64,000 nucleotides of DNA from assembly GCA_014925825.1 (NCBI GenBank), contig JACGCK010000001.1, positions 1,178,001 to 1,242,000 of the forward strand, in the 5' to 3' direction. A program made the position numbers and the translations under genes. Each line of letters begins with the position of its first letter. Within the stretch, counting starts at the first letter, position 1. A model generated the notes under the pieces. That model was not told the origin of the DNA. It ran no database searches and worked only from the letters and a program-made list of their open reading frames with translations. Origin of the DNA: Pholiota molesta. Its lineage: Eukaryota > Basidiomycota > Agaricomycetes > Agaricales > Strophariaceae. Below are positions 25,486 through 35,729 of this stretch, one piece after another.

Positions 25486-27278
25486 ATGGCTCCCAAAACA
25501 AAAGCCCCTGCCCTGCTGCAAACGGCTCGGCCACAAAGGGCAAAGCACCTTCAAGCGGAACTGCTACTCCACTATCCTCCACTGTTGACAAGGACACGTC
25601 GGAGCAGTTGGCAGCCTATGCTGGCGGGAAACCCGACAAGAAGGCATACGACGCTGAACAGGCGAAGTTAAAATCTGAAATCGATGCCCTACAGGTCAAG
25701 TTGGTAAGCCGTCCTCAGTTCCGGCCATTTGCCCCTATATTGACCTACGAATTTCGACTTTAGTCTGCTGCTCGTGACAAGATCTCGTTCGCAACTAAAT
25801 CTGGGTCGGGTAATGACCGAAGAAACGCTCTTCGTGCCGAGCTTGATGGTATTCGCGACCAGCAATCATCGAACAAGAATTCTAGGGATAAACTCTCGGA
25901 GCAGATCAAGGCCCTGAATGAAGGCATCGCGAAGAAGGTGCGAGCGTTACCTCTACCACTTAATACTTACGTTAACATGCAAAGAAGGTGAAAGATTTAC
26001 AAGCTGCCAAAGCTAAAACTCCATTTAAAACCGTGGCTGAAATTGACGCACACATCAAGTATGCCCTCTATTTTGTCAATCCGAGCGGTTACTTATTCCA
26101 ATCTTAGACACTTGGAGAAAGGTGTCGAGTCTGGAAACATGAAGCTTGCTGAAGAAAAACGCGCTCTTCAAGATATAAGCACAGCCAAGAGAAGCCGTCG
26201 AGTAGTCGAAGGCTTTCAAAAAGAGCAAGAGAGCATAGATGCGGACCGCGAAAAAGTCGAAGAATTGCGCAAACAGCACGACGATCCTGCTGCTAAAGCT
26301 ATTTCGGAACGTTTTAATACCATCAAGGCCGAACTTGATGCGTTGAAGAAAGAAAGTGACGAGGCCTATGCCGGCCGCAACAAACTATTTGAGGAGCGCG
26401 ACAAGGTCCAGAACCAACTTAATGCTCTCTTCAATGAGAAGCGAGAACACCAGCACCGGTTCCGCGAAGCAAATGACCGATACTATACCAAGTTGAACGA
26501 GGATCGTGCTAGACGTGCTGAGAAGGCTCGCGCTCAACGTGCGGCTGAGGAAGCGGCCAAGAAGAAAGACATCGCTGAACGTCTTTTGGAGGAGGCTCAG
26601 GTTCCCGCTTTCCAAGCGCAAATTGAGGACTGCCAGACACTCATTGATTACTTCTCGGGCAAAAGCACAACCGCGACTCTGTCATCGGCATCTCTCACAC
26701 CCAAGGCTGAAGTCGCTGGTGTGCCGAAACTGGAAATACGACAGGTCGAGGCTGCCCCCGAGGGTGCTATCATTCGCAAGAAGAAGGCTGAGGAGGATAA
26801 CACCTATTTCGTAGCCTCCAAAACAAAGGGCAAAGCTAAGAAGGGCTCGAAACCTACCACTCCAGCTGGAGATGCCACGCCCCCATCTGCTCCCGCAGCG
26901 CCAGCATCGCTTCATGTCCCACTTGCCACACTATCTGCCCTCCTTGCGCTATCAATTCCTCCCCCAGCATCCAATGCTGACGTACCTCGTCTCGTCGAAG
27001 ATTTAAACACAAAGAAGGCATGGTTTGAAGCAAACCAAGCTCGTGTGACTGCCGACAATATCGCGAAAGCCCAGGCCGAAATCACACGTCTGAACAAAAG
27101 CGAGGTACCATGCGACGACATCAATCCACCAAATGGATCTGGCGAAAATCCTCCTGAGCCCACTCCTACCCCTAAAGTTGGAGAGATCTCCGCGCCTGTT
27201 CCCAGCGAAGCGATTGTTGACAAGTTAGAAGAAGTCAAGGAAGAGGAGGGAGCGGAGGGAGCGGAGACGTCTTCCTAG
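25486..27278 (+). CDS. BFR1: Nuclear segregation / mRNP protein Bfr1, one frameshift at the 5' end
   Basis: Coiled-coil protein that in yeast associates with polysomes and mRNPs at the ER and affects nuclear segregation. From MAPKTKAPA it reads through LAAYAGGKPDKKAYDAEQAK, KAKTPFKTVAEIDAHIK, MKLAEEKRALQDIS and a long Lys/Glu/Arg coiled coil (DADREKVEELRKQHDDP, DEAYAGRNKLFEERD, EKARAQRAAEEAAKKKDIAE), then QIEDCQTLIDYF and an acidic tail ending GAETSS. The start frame MAPKTKAPA passes into PAANGSATKGKAPSSG only if one C is missing near 25509-25513 (GCCCCT read as GCCCT). The remaining exons are clean. Confidence 0.9.
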
Positions 27279-27658
27279 GTATATCACATTAAGTAGTAAA
27301 TGTAGGCTGGACACATGCACAACTCTTGGATAACATCTCTGTTAACTTAATTCATACCGTTCCTTTTCATAAATGAGGGATTGATTTTAAATTAAATAAA
27401 CAAAGAGAGAATTTGAGGGAGTATGGCAATCAGCAAATATCAAGAATAAAATCCACGGAAAGATACTCGTTTACACTATTAAGGAAGTCAAAACGAAGGG
27501 AAAAGCAAACGGCAAAATGGATACAGCGATATTGAGGCTACTAAGTATATATGAAAACAAAGTCGGCTGGGAAGGTCACGAGAGGCACTAGATAGCAAGA
27601 AGTGTACGAAAAAGCAGAGGAATTCAGCCCAAGAAAAAAGTAAGAGAAATTGTCAGGG
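27279..27658. other. Convergent 3' flanks BFR1 / RFX
   Basis: 380 AT-rich bp between convergent stops. Nothing recognised. Confidence 0.4.
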
Positions 27659-30600
27659 TCATGCCGTAGGCTGCTCCGACTTCACAGATTCTGTTTCGTG
27701 TTCTCCTTCGCTGCCCGGGGTCGGGGCAGTTACTCCGAGGTCCTGCGTCGTGAAAGAGGAAACATCGAAAACTCCCCCAGACCCCGTAAAATCAGAGAAT
27801 GATAATCCGGGTTGGTGGCCAGACCCCAGGGTGTCTTCCTGATTAGCAGTATCCATATATGACATCGAGCCATACGCATCGGCATTGAAGGCGGAAGAGG
27901 ATGGATCCAAGGAGCCTGAGCCGTAAGAATCGTGCTGGAGGGCGGCAAGCATGCTCGAAGTAGTCGGCATGTGCGCCATCATATGATGAGGCCGAGAGTC
28001 CATGGCGCCGAATGTTTCCTGTTCAGCCATGGGAGACAACGAAAAGAATTGCTGCTGCATGACCGGTTCCACAGAAGCAGCCACGGAATTAGTGGAAAGA
28101 GCAACGCTCCTGAGGACATTGACCGCGATCCAATCACTAAAAACGGGAAAGGATCAAAGGCCTGTCATGAGGCTGTTCTTATCAAGGACTCACTCGAGGA
28201 AGAGTTTCAGTATTTGGAATGCACCGAAGGCCGGGTCACTGCGGATTGTCTGGTTTTGGAATAGTAAATGGCAAGTTAGTAGTGAAAAATGGACTTGGAG
28301 AGAAAGTAGCGACGGGGCTTACCAGATCTCTCATTACTTGACTCGTAACATATCCCCATCTAATAAGAACACTGCGAGAACTCATCGTACCCCTCTCCTC
28401 TTGATTTGCGCGACTACTTCCCATCAGGCGTTCGCAGCATTTGTCGGCCCAGCTCATAACTTCCCGCACGGGTTCGTTGGTCTTTGAAAGACTGTCCAGA
28501 ACGGCAACGAATTCGACCTCGAGCAGCTGCACGAGATCTTCGTGACGACAATTGCAGACAAGCGCAGACTGGTTGCGGACGGACTCGAAATCAACTTTCT
28601 GCCACGATCTGCGCATTTCGGCAAGTTGTTTCTGGTTAGTGAGGACCGTGTTCAATGCTTGTGTCACTTGATAGATATCAAGGAAGCGCACTAAAAATAA
28701 TATTTTGTTTGAGACTGACATTTGAAGCTGAGAAAATGGAAAAACTCACAAACAAGGTGGCCGAATCGAGCGCCTAACTCTACTTTGGGTTCCACAAATG
28801 TATTACCGTAATTTTCTAATGCCACAAGAAGGATCTTTTCCATCTTCAGAGCGAGTTGACGGAGGCTAGCGAGTGATGTCGCCTGAATGGGAGACAACAT
28901 CTGCGATCGCAAGATTTCCAAAATTTCCTGCGGATAAAAATTTAGCAATTTACTTTATTAGGAAAGGTCAAAAAAAAGATTACATCGTAGACGATGGCAT
29001 CTGCACGAGCCATGAGGCCAGCAATTGCAGGTGCATGGACGATTTCGCGATGAACACCATTCAAGTTGGTCCAGAAAGTGCGCAAATGCATCTCAAATTG
29101 GTCGAAACGGAAGGATCGGACGCTTTCCAGAAGTGCATCCAAATGGTCCTGGAACCAGCCCCAGACTTCTCTTGCAGCCATACCATGCGAGGAGGTTGAA
29201 TTAGCCACTGCATCTTCAATTGACGGGAAATGAGGCAAGTGGCGAACGGACATGTTCTGATGTGGAGATAGGTAAGCCCCAGAGCTGGTAGTGGGCGGCG
29301 AGGGCGCTTGTAGAGTTAAATTCGGCTCCGGCTGGGGATGCCGACGAATGGAGGCATGAGAGGGGAAAGTCCCAGATGGGGGACCCGCAGATTGCACTTG
29401 CGAAAGAAGGGTGGCGGCAGTCGGAGTCTTATCGCTCAGATCGTCTGTAAATGCCATGTTTTTGATATCCCCAGAAAGAGTCAGAGAATTGCGCTTTGAG
29501 CCCGATGCAGAGTTGTTGCCCTCGGAATCGTCCTCGTCGTCTTCGTCAGATCCTCCGCCCCTACCAGTAGATTCGGATTGGTCGTGGTTGAGACGAGCAG
29601 CATTAACAGAAGCCTGTGCAGCATTGTTGTTCGACTTGTGAATATAATCTTGGAGCCATTCAGCTTCATTCGCGGTTGCAGGCCGAATACCGCAATCTAT
29701 AGCGGCGAGAGAGAGAAAAATTAGTCCGATTTTAGCCACTGAGAAATGAGAGGTACGCACAATGGTATTTACTGTTTCCTCTAACACCCAGACGTCGAGT
29801 TTTGATAGTTGGGAAGCAGAGACGAATGGCCTTGCCCAAGGTGGCTGTGTTGATGTGAGGAATGCCATATTGATCGCAGACTCTGCGGTAAGAAAAATAG
29901 AGCCCTTGTCGAGGAACATTTCCATCAGGGTAAGGGGCATAATTGGCAGTCAACCTGTTTCCAATTGTGAGTCACAGGTCCATGCGTTGTATTTTTCCCC
30001 CCCCGCCAATACTAAAACACTCACCAAGCTTGCACAAAAATCTGTTTTGCTCTGTCAGAGGCACTCGTCGTAGTCGCTGCGCGCACATTAGTCGCCAACT
30101 TTTCCAATGCATGATCTGAGGAGGACAGCGACATGCGTCCAATATCCCCTATGGTACGGTGGACGTCTTGGTTGGGAGCCATGGTATGTCCTCCTCCAAA
30201 CATCGCCTGGTAATCGGGGGTCGAGTTATGGAGATACATGGAGATGTCCTCCGTCTCGCTGGACGAGGAATGGACACTGTCCGTATCGCGGGGGTACGGC
30301 GATGCGGCAGCACGAGCGGATCGGATATGGCTCGGACGGAGAGGTCCCTTTAAAGCAGGGTTAGTGATATTGTGGTTCGGCGGCGACTGATATGGAACAA
30401 TCAGAGAGAAAAAAGAGACGAAAAAGCAGACAAAGTGAGAGAGAACAAGGACATACCGAATCGCTGTGCATGAGATTGGGATGCCCGAGATGATAAGAAG
30501 CCCTGTAGAGATCCTCCGCCGAGGGCCTACTCCGGGCTGCATCCTGTTCATGGCGCCGTGGGAGGACTGGGGGCGGGAGTGGGAGGAATGGGTCGAGTTG

Positions 30601-30695
30601 GAGGAGACGGAATTGGATCTGGAGTGATTGGGGTGGGCTGGCAGGAAGTCGAGTGGCATGTTGGAGTGCATCATCTGCATGTTGACGGCGGTCAT
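27659..30695 (-). CDS. RFX-family winged-helix transcription factor, one frameshift
   Basis: The RFX DNA-binding domain is complete: GNVPRQGLYFSYRRVCDQYG, then NTATLGKAIRLCFPTIKTRR and LGVRGNSKYHYCGIRP. Upstream lies a Ser/His-rich N-terminus starting MTAVNMQMMHSNMPLDFLPA. Downstream are an acidic linker (GGGSDEDDEDDSEGN) and the extended RFX C-terminal dimerisation-type region (VWGWFQDHLDALLESVRSF, VLDSLSKTNEPVREVMSWAD), ending with a Ser/Met-rich tail. Yeast and other fungal RFX1 proteins repress DNA-damage or cell-cycle genes; the target set here is unknown. The frame slips in exon 1 near 30522-30527: MQPGVG must join PSAEDLYRASYHLGHP, needing a fourth C in GGCCCT. Later exons are in frame. 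Confidence 0.92.
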
Positions 30696-31005
30696 GCTAG
30701 GGCGGGATAAGACAGAAAATGAAAGGACGGTGGGACGCGGGCCAGCCGGGTAAAGTAAGGAGCGTGTGGTGAAAAAAGCGGGCGAAGAAAGACGGCGCAG
30801 ACAGCGAACGAAGTGGGTAGAGGCTCCCGCCTACGAGATAATTAGCGGAGAAAGGCCGTTGGCTCTTTGAGAGTGGGTCGAAGTTGGTTACCAGATCACC
30901 ACAAGGTGTAGTCAAGACAACAACCCTCTCTTTTTACTATTATTCGCGTTCCCACACTCAGTCACACACTATCATCAGATGACTATCATACATTCTATCC
31001 CCTTT
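30696..31005. other. Spacer upstream of RFX gene
   Basis: 310 bp between two minus-strand genes; it must hold the RFX promoter. No element recognised. Confidence 0.35.
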
Positions 31006-33565
31006 CTACGACGCTTCCCCCCCAAGGTACATGTACTGCAGAAACCGCTTTCGAAGCTTCCGCCGTTCAGTGTCCGCCAGCTGACGTGCAAGTCGTATCC
31101 ACGACGCTATCGTCAGGTCGCGCATCCCGTATGGCGCAAACTTGCTCTTCTTTGTCCCCGGCGTGCGCAATTCCTCTGGGAGAAGCGCAGGCGGCACTGG
31201 GTATACAAATTCCCCGGCGGCCTCCTTCGCCGTACTCGGATGCAACAGGTCAAGCCGATATGTCAGATACTCCAGCTCGAACTCCGGCGGGCTCTTCTTG
31301 CCAGCTTCGTCCAGAGCCGGAATGTAGTACTAGAAGATGTAATTCATACCTGTCCACGCTGTCAGATAAGCTCAAGCGCTCACCTGAGCATAGCCTAGAG
31401 GACTCCAGCGTTGATTCGACCGTGAAGGCGAGTTTTCATCAGAGTTCCATGGCTGATCCAAATGACACCGCCATGTTTTCTGATAATCGGGATTCTCGCA
31501 GCTAGCGGTGCTGTTTCGATCATTTCGATGCTCGCCGTGTTTCCGTTTCTGGTTTACCATATGTGTATCCCCACTAGCGCCTGTGATATTGTACGAAAAT
31601 ACCCTGAACGCCGGCAAATACGGATTTGGCACAACAGAAGGAGCGACGTTGACCACTGCATAATCTGTCATCTTCGGCGAATTTGGTAGAGAGGAAAACT
31701 CTTCGAGAAGGGATCCGTACAAAGTGCCACCGCTCCGAACCTTGAATTCACCATGTTTGCTATTCTGAGTGTCCAATTTGGGAAACGTGTGCAAATCTTC
31801 TGCATCCAAGAAAAAGAACTGGAAACAAATGATTAACATAAGTTTCGGGTTCGCCGGAGCGCATCATCAAGACTTACATGATCTGCGTTCATATGCTGGA
31901 AAGGCTGATCAATAAAATACTCAATGCAAAATAAATCAATCATACTCCGAAGAGATGTCCCACAATTGTGTCTTGATAACGCAAGGAAAGTTCCGTATAG
32001 CGAACAAACTATTCAATTTCAGGTTAGCACTCATAACAGATTTGAACGAGTAGTAACTTACACATTCAGGGAAATAATTTGAGGATGAGGGTGGTACATG
32101 CCCTGCGTACGCATTTAACAAAATGATCTATGATTTTGGTATGGCACTACCTGTTATCCATACCTGTGTCACCTCGGTTATTAATGCTATACGACTTGAA
32201 ATACACTGTAAATCTTCCCTACCTGCATGCCTCGTTTGCGGTACATCTCAAGTTGCACTTCCATCCAATCTATTTGCAGATTTCCCGGATCGTTTGGCTC
32301 CGTGAATGGACAACCAGAAACAACTAATCTATGATGTGAGCGCACACTCCGGAAAATTGAGGATATATGGCCCACCTTTATTTGAGTCATAAAAATACAT
32401 GGTGTTCAGACTGATTGCGGCGAGCTTGTCAGGAACCACTTCCACAGCGAAATATGCGCCGCGTTGGAACACTTGCAGATATGGGAAAGGGATGAACTGG
32501 CTCCAAATCCTACATCATATCCGATATCAGAGACTATGACATTCATGATTGATGGACTGCAGCTGCGACTGACTGGGCGAACTCATTGGTGATGCTGTTA
32601 GGACCTGTGAAAGAGTGTTAGAACAGGAATGCCCGTTGCCGGTGGCGCATGAATGATGGGGGTACCTGGACTCAAGATGTTCTGTGACGGTCGAAAGATC
32701 AGAATCAGAACTCTTCCAGAGAGTTAATATGTTTCATACGTGTGCTGGAAGCAAAAGGATCAGCTACAGCATCCAACGGTGAAAATGCTGTTAACTCACG
32801 CCAGATATCATTATTGCCTAATGATTTGCCAAAGCATCAGATACCGTGCAAACATCAAACTGTAGCGCGACGCACCTAAGCTTGGAACCACAGGAATTCC
32901 CTTGCTCGAGAAGTGCTTATGCATCTTATTCGCAACTGCTCTGTTAAGGTCATAAATCTCCGCTGGTGTTCGAGGAATTTGGCGATCGTTGTCATGTCTT
33001 GGAGGATGTTTAGTTTTGGTGCGGGCAGCGTTAACAATGGCGGATTCACCTCGCATTATCTCCTGTCCCTTTGGGCTCTTCAGCAATGGGCCTTGATTCA
33101 TGTATATAATAACGTACAGATGACGAAATCAATCTCATCTCCCCAGTTTTCCTTCAAGAAGTCAAGAGTAAAGTTGGTAAGGGAGAAAGGGGAGTCGCAT
33201 TCTCTGCAAAAGGAAGTGAGATAAAGACAGGATGCATGCACAAGACCACGTTGGATGACGCACGAGTAGGGTGTTCCGTAATAGAGTGACTTGTTCTTTT
33301 TCTTCTTGGTCTTTTTCCTGTGGCATGCAGTCGATTCTGAGGCTTTATTAACATAGTGCGGATCTGGATGTATATCTGTGACGTGTAGAAACCGGCCATG
33401 CAGCTCCTTCGGTCCTTTTATACTGGTGAGTGGTATAATTATGCTTGGGGTCGCATTACACTCACTGAGAGGCTCTATTGCCAGTGGTTTCTGAACAGGA
33501 GATGCGATGACATCGTCAGCGGGCAAACTTACAACGAGAAAGAGCAACGACGGAAAGAACAGCAT
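31006..33565 (-). CDS. PPN1: Endopolyphosphatase Ppn1 (vacuolar metallophosphoesterase)
   Basis: Cuts inorganic polyphosphate internally in the vacuole. ATG 33565 opens a hydrophobic signal/anchor segment (MLFFPSLLFLVVSLPADD). The calcineurin-like motifs appear in order across many short exons: FLHVTDIHPDPHY (DxH), the Ppn1-type SESTACHRKK and GTPYSECDSPF, WTGDNARHDND (GDxxxHD), SLGNNDIW (GNND), and VWITGHVPPSSSNYF (GHxP, last metal His). The C-terminal part has FFFLDAEDLHTF and ends in a basic segment, LRKRFLQYMYLGGEAS. Every junction I checked is in frame, so the gene looks intact. At least a dozen small exons. Confidence 0.93.
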
Positions 33566-33962
33566 GAAAGTAATGAGTACAGCGAGACAAGCGAATGTAT
33601 CGGCTTAAAAGAAAGCTGGAGAGGCTGGACGGGAGCCTCGATGAGGAAGGGCGGCTCGCACGTTCGTTGGTCTATATCTGAAGTCAGAGAACAGAGCGTA
33701 CTTGCCTTGTTCTGCCCAAATCCAGACAGATCATATCTCCATTCGGAGAGAGCCGAGCTCGAAGGAGGGAGAAGTCACTCTAAAAATATGTTGATCTTCA
33801 GTAATGGATGGTATACATGCCATTGTGGTAGTGTACAGGAAAACAGATACATAGCGAGGGTCATGAGGATGTGTAAAGATGGAGACGTTATACAGAATGG
33901 CGACAGGTGATGAAAAGAAAACCCAAATAATAATAGTAAGAGACCTGTATGTATCGGCGAAA
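33566..33962. other. Spacer upstream of PPN1
   Basis: 397 bp between two minus-strand genes; it holds the PPN1 promoter. No repeat or small gene recognised. Confidence 0.35.
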
Positions 33963-34619
33963 TTACTTCAATCTCGTCGAGAGACGCGTGGTGTTGCTGG
34001 CATCTTCACCTTCGTGATTTGAAGACGTCGAAGATTCGGATGTAGGTCGGTGAAGTGCAAGAAGGATGTCCACATTGTCACTGGTATTTAGAACAGCCCG
34101 GATTGATTCTTCCGCGAGGTGACAAATCTGAAATACGATTTGCGTCAGGAACTGCGCGCGCTGAATGGGAATGGCAGTATTGTTACTCACCCTGCTATAT
34201 CCGCCCGTCTGCAGCTGCGAACGACTGCTGGCAATCGCGTTGTGTATGGCATCGTATGCATATCTCCTCCTGTATATGAAGTGATGGGTGTGTCAGTGCT
34301 GATGGAATGAAAGGTGTAAATAAAAGTGGTGCGTACAGAATGCTCTCCAACTCTAAACGCGTTCTTGGCAACAGAAACAAATCATTTCCGCTGAGGTAGC
34401 GGTCAAATGCGCGGTAGGACGCACACCCAGATATCAATGACTCATCAACAGAGGGTTTGTCGGTGTGCCAGTCGAAGCTGTTTTCACTGGACCAAAAAAG
34501 AACACGTCAGCTCGGGAGGAAGCAGTGTCCAAATATTAAGACACAGGTGGAAAACATACATACCTTAGATGATTGTGGGCAGTGGCTTCGGGAGTGTGAG
34601 GGGCAAGGAGTTTGTCCAT
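33963..34619 (-). CDS. Unrecognised small protein (about 160 residues)
   Basis: I do not recognise this family. Four exons splice in frame from ATG 34619: MDKLLAPHTPEATAHNHL, then SENSFDWHTDKPSVDESL through SGCASYRAFDRYLSGND and PRTRLELESIL, then RRYAYDAIHNAIASSRSQLQ, then ICHLAEESIRAVLNTSDNVD and a Ser/Thr/Arg tail ending TTRLSTRLK. It looks soluble and helical, with no signal peptide or membrane segment. The consistent short introns (donors GTATGT, GTACGC, GTGAGT) and branch-like sites make it a real gene. A longer N-terminal frame (MAMAPFVSHRP) overlaps but does not connect by splicing. It is divergent from acetoacetyl-CoA synthetase, 1.1 kb away. Confidence 0.65.
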
Positions 34620-35729
34620 GGTGGATGGTGGTGGTATGGGTTGAAGCCACAGAAAGCGCCTGGGATGAATTTATAGAAGAGCCTGAGTCAGATTGCGGGC
34701 ACAAGCGCTGGCGCGGAGTTGTGATTGTGGCAGCAAATAAGGGGACAAACGTGAGAGGTCGGTGAGAAACAAAAGGAGCCATTGCCATCTCGTCCGTTAA
34801 TATTCTTTTTGATCTCGATCATCGTAGCTCAATTTCGGTTACCCTTCATTAGGCTGCTATGTTATCTGCCCGGCTAACTCCGGCAGATACTTTGCGCCGC
34901 TGAGTGATTAAGCGCCATGACTCGCTTTTATCACTTCATATTTGCATGTATACTATTATGTAGTTCAGAATAATCTGTCTGCTAGGATTTACAGGGAGTC
35001 CGCACAGCGCGAAATTCAAATGGCAGATAACATGGCAATGTTATCTGCCATCACATGACGTGGCGCGTCTCATCTTCCCAAAACCCTGCCCGACCGTCGC
35101 AATTTCGGAGTTTGCACACCTCTCATCAACATTGTAGAGCCAAAGAAATTACATGCAGCGATATATATTTAAGATCTTTCACACAAAAAAAAACGAACAT
35201 CTGAGAGTGACTTTACATGTGTAATCCGCTCTTTGTTTTCAGGGCTTTAGAAAAGTGCTGTTCAGCACATCCAACTTGGTTTCTCGAAGTGCGCATCGCG
35301 CGGAATTTTTTTTTGAATTGTCGGACAGATTTTTGAGGTCTCAGACACCATTTCGGCTTATTTTACGGCTATCTAAGTAGTCCTGTGAGCTCTCTTTTCT
35401 CCTTCTTTTCTTTCCCTTTTTGAATTCTTTTTTCGATTTCTTTCTTTAAACACCCAGCCTATTGAAGGAGAACCCAATTTCCCCGCTAAAGATAAGGCTG
35501 ATCGAACGTGCGCTCGGCCCGGCCTGTGTCACGGCTGTCACACTGTACCGCAATGCGGGGTTGGGAGTCCTCGAACTCTTTAGCTTCACCACTCTGCGGA
35601 ATACACCATATGTGAGCATCCTTCTTTTCGACCTGTCTTCCCAGGCTGCTCATGATCTTACCCCGCTCAATTCCCTTCTTCTCCTTGGCGTTGTAATCTT
35701 AGCCCGAGCGCGGCAAACTTATCCCAATC
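34620..35729. promoter_or_regulatory. 1.1-kb divergent region, orphan / acetoacetyl-CoA synthetase
   Basis: No gene seen. It contains a palindromic GATA-site element (34859-35051, listed separately), a candidate E-box/CRE-like TCACATGACGT right after it, and a strong CT-rich tract about 35390-35460 that leads into the acetoacetyl-CoA synthetase transcript. An open frame at 35462-35755 overlaps the real start and looks like leader sequence. Confidence 0.5.
34859..35051. repeat. Inverted-repeat element with repeated ATGTTATCTGCC / GGCAGATAACAT
   Basis: ATGGCAGATAACAT (35020-35033), four-base loop GGCA, then its perfect reverse complement ATGTTATCTGCCAT (35038-35051). The same 12-mer ATGTTATCTGCC recurs at 34859-34870, and GGCAGATA at 34882-34889 forms a second, 8-bp inverted pair with it. 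Each 12-mer contains AGATAA, the consensus for GATA zinc-finger factors. The outer copies (34859-34870 and 35022-35033) are also in terminal-inverted-repeat orientation 175 bp apart, so a small non-autonomous transposon is an alternative reading. I saw no clear target-site duplication. Confidence 0.75.

Noticed and set aside
34507..34788. Longer N-terminal frame (MAMAPFVSHRP) for the orphan at 33963
   Set aside because: It is in a different frame from the exon that splices cleanly to SENSFDWH; the ATG at 34619 is in phase.
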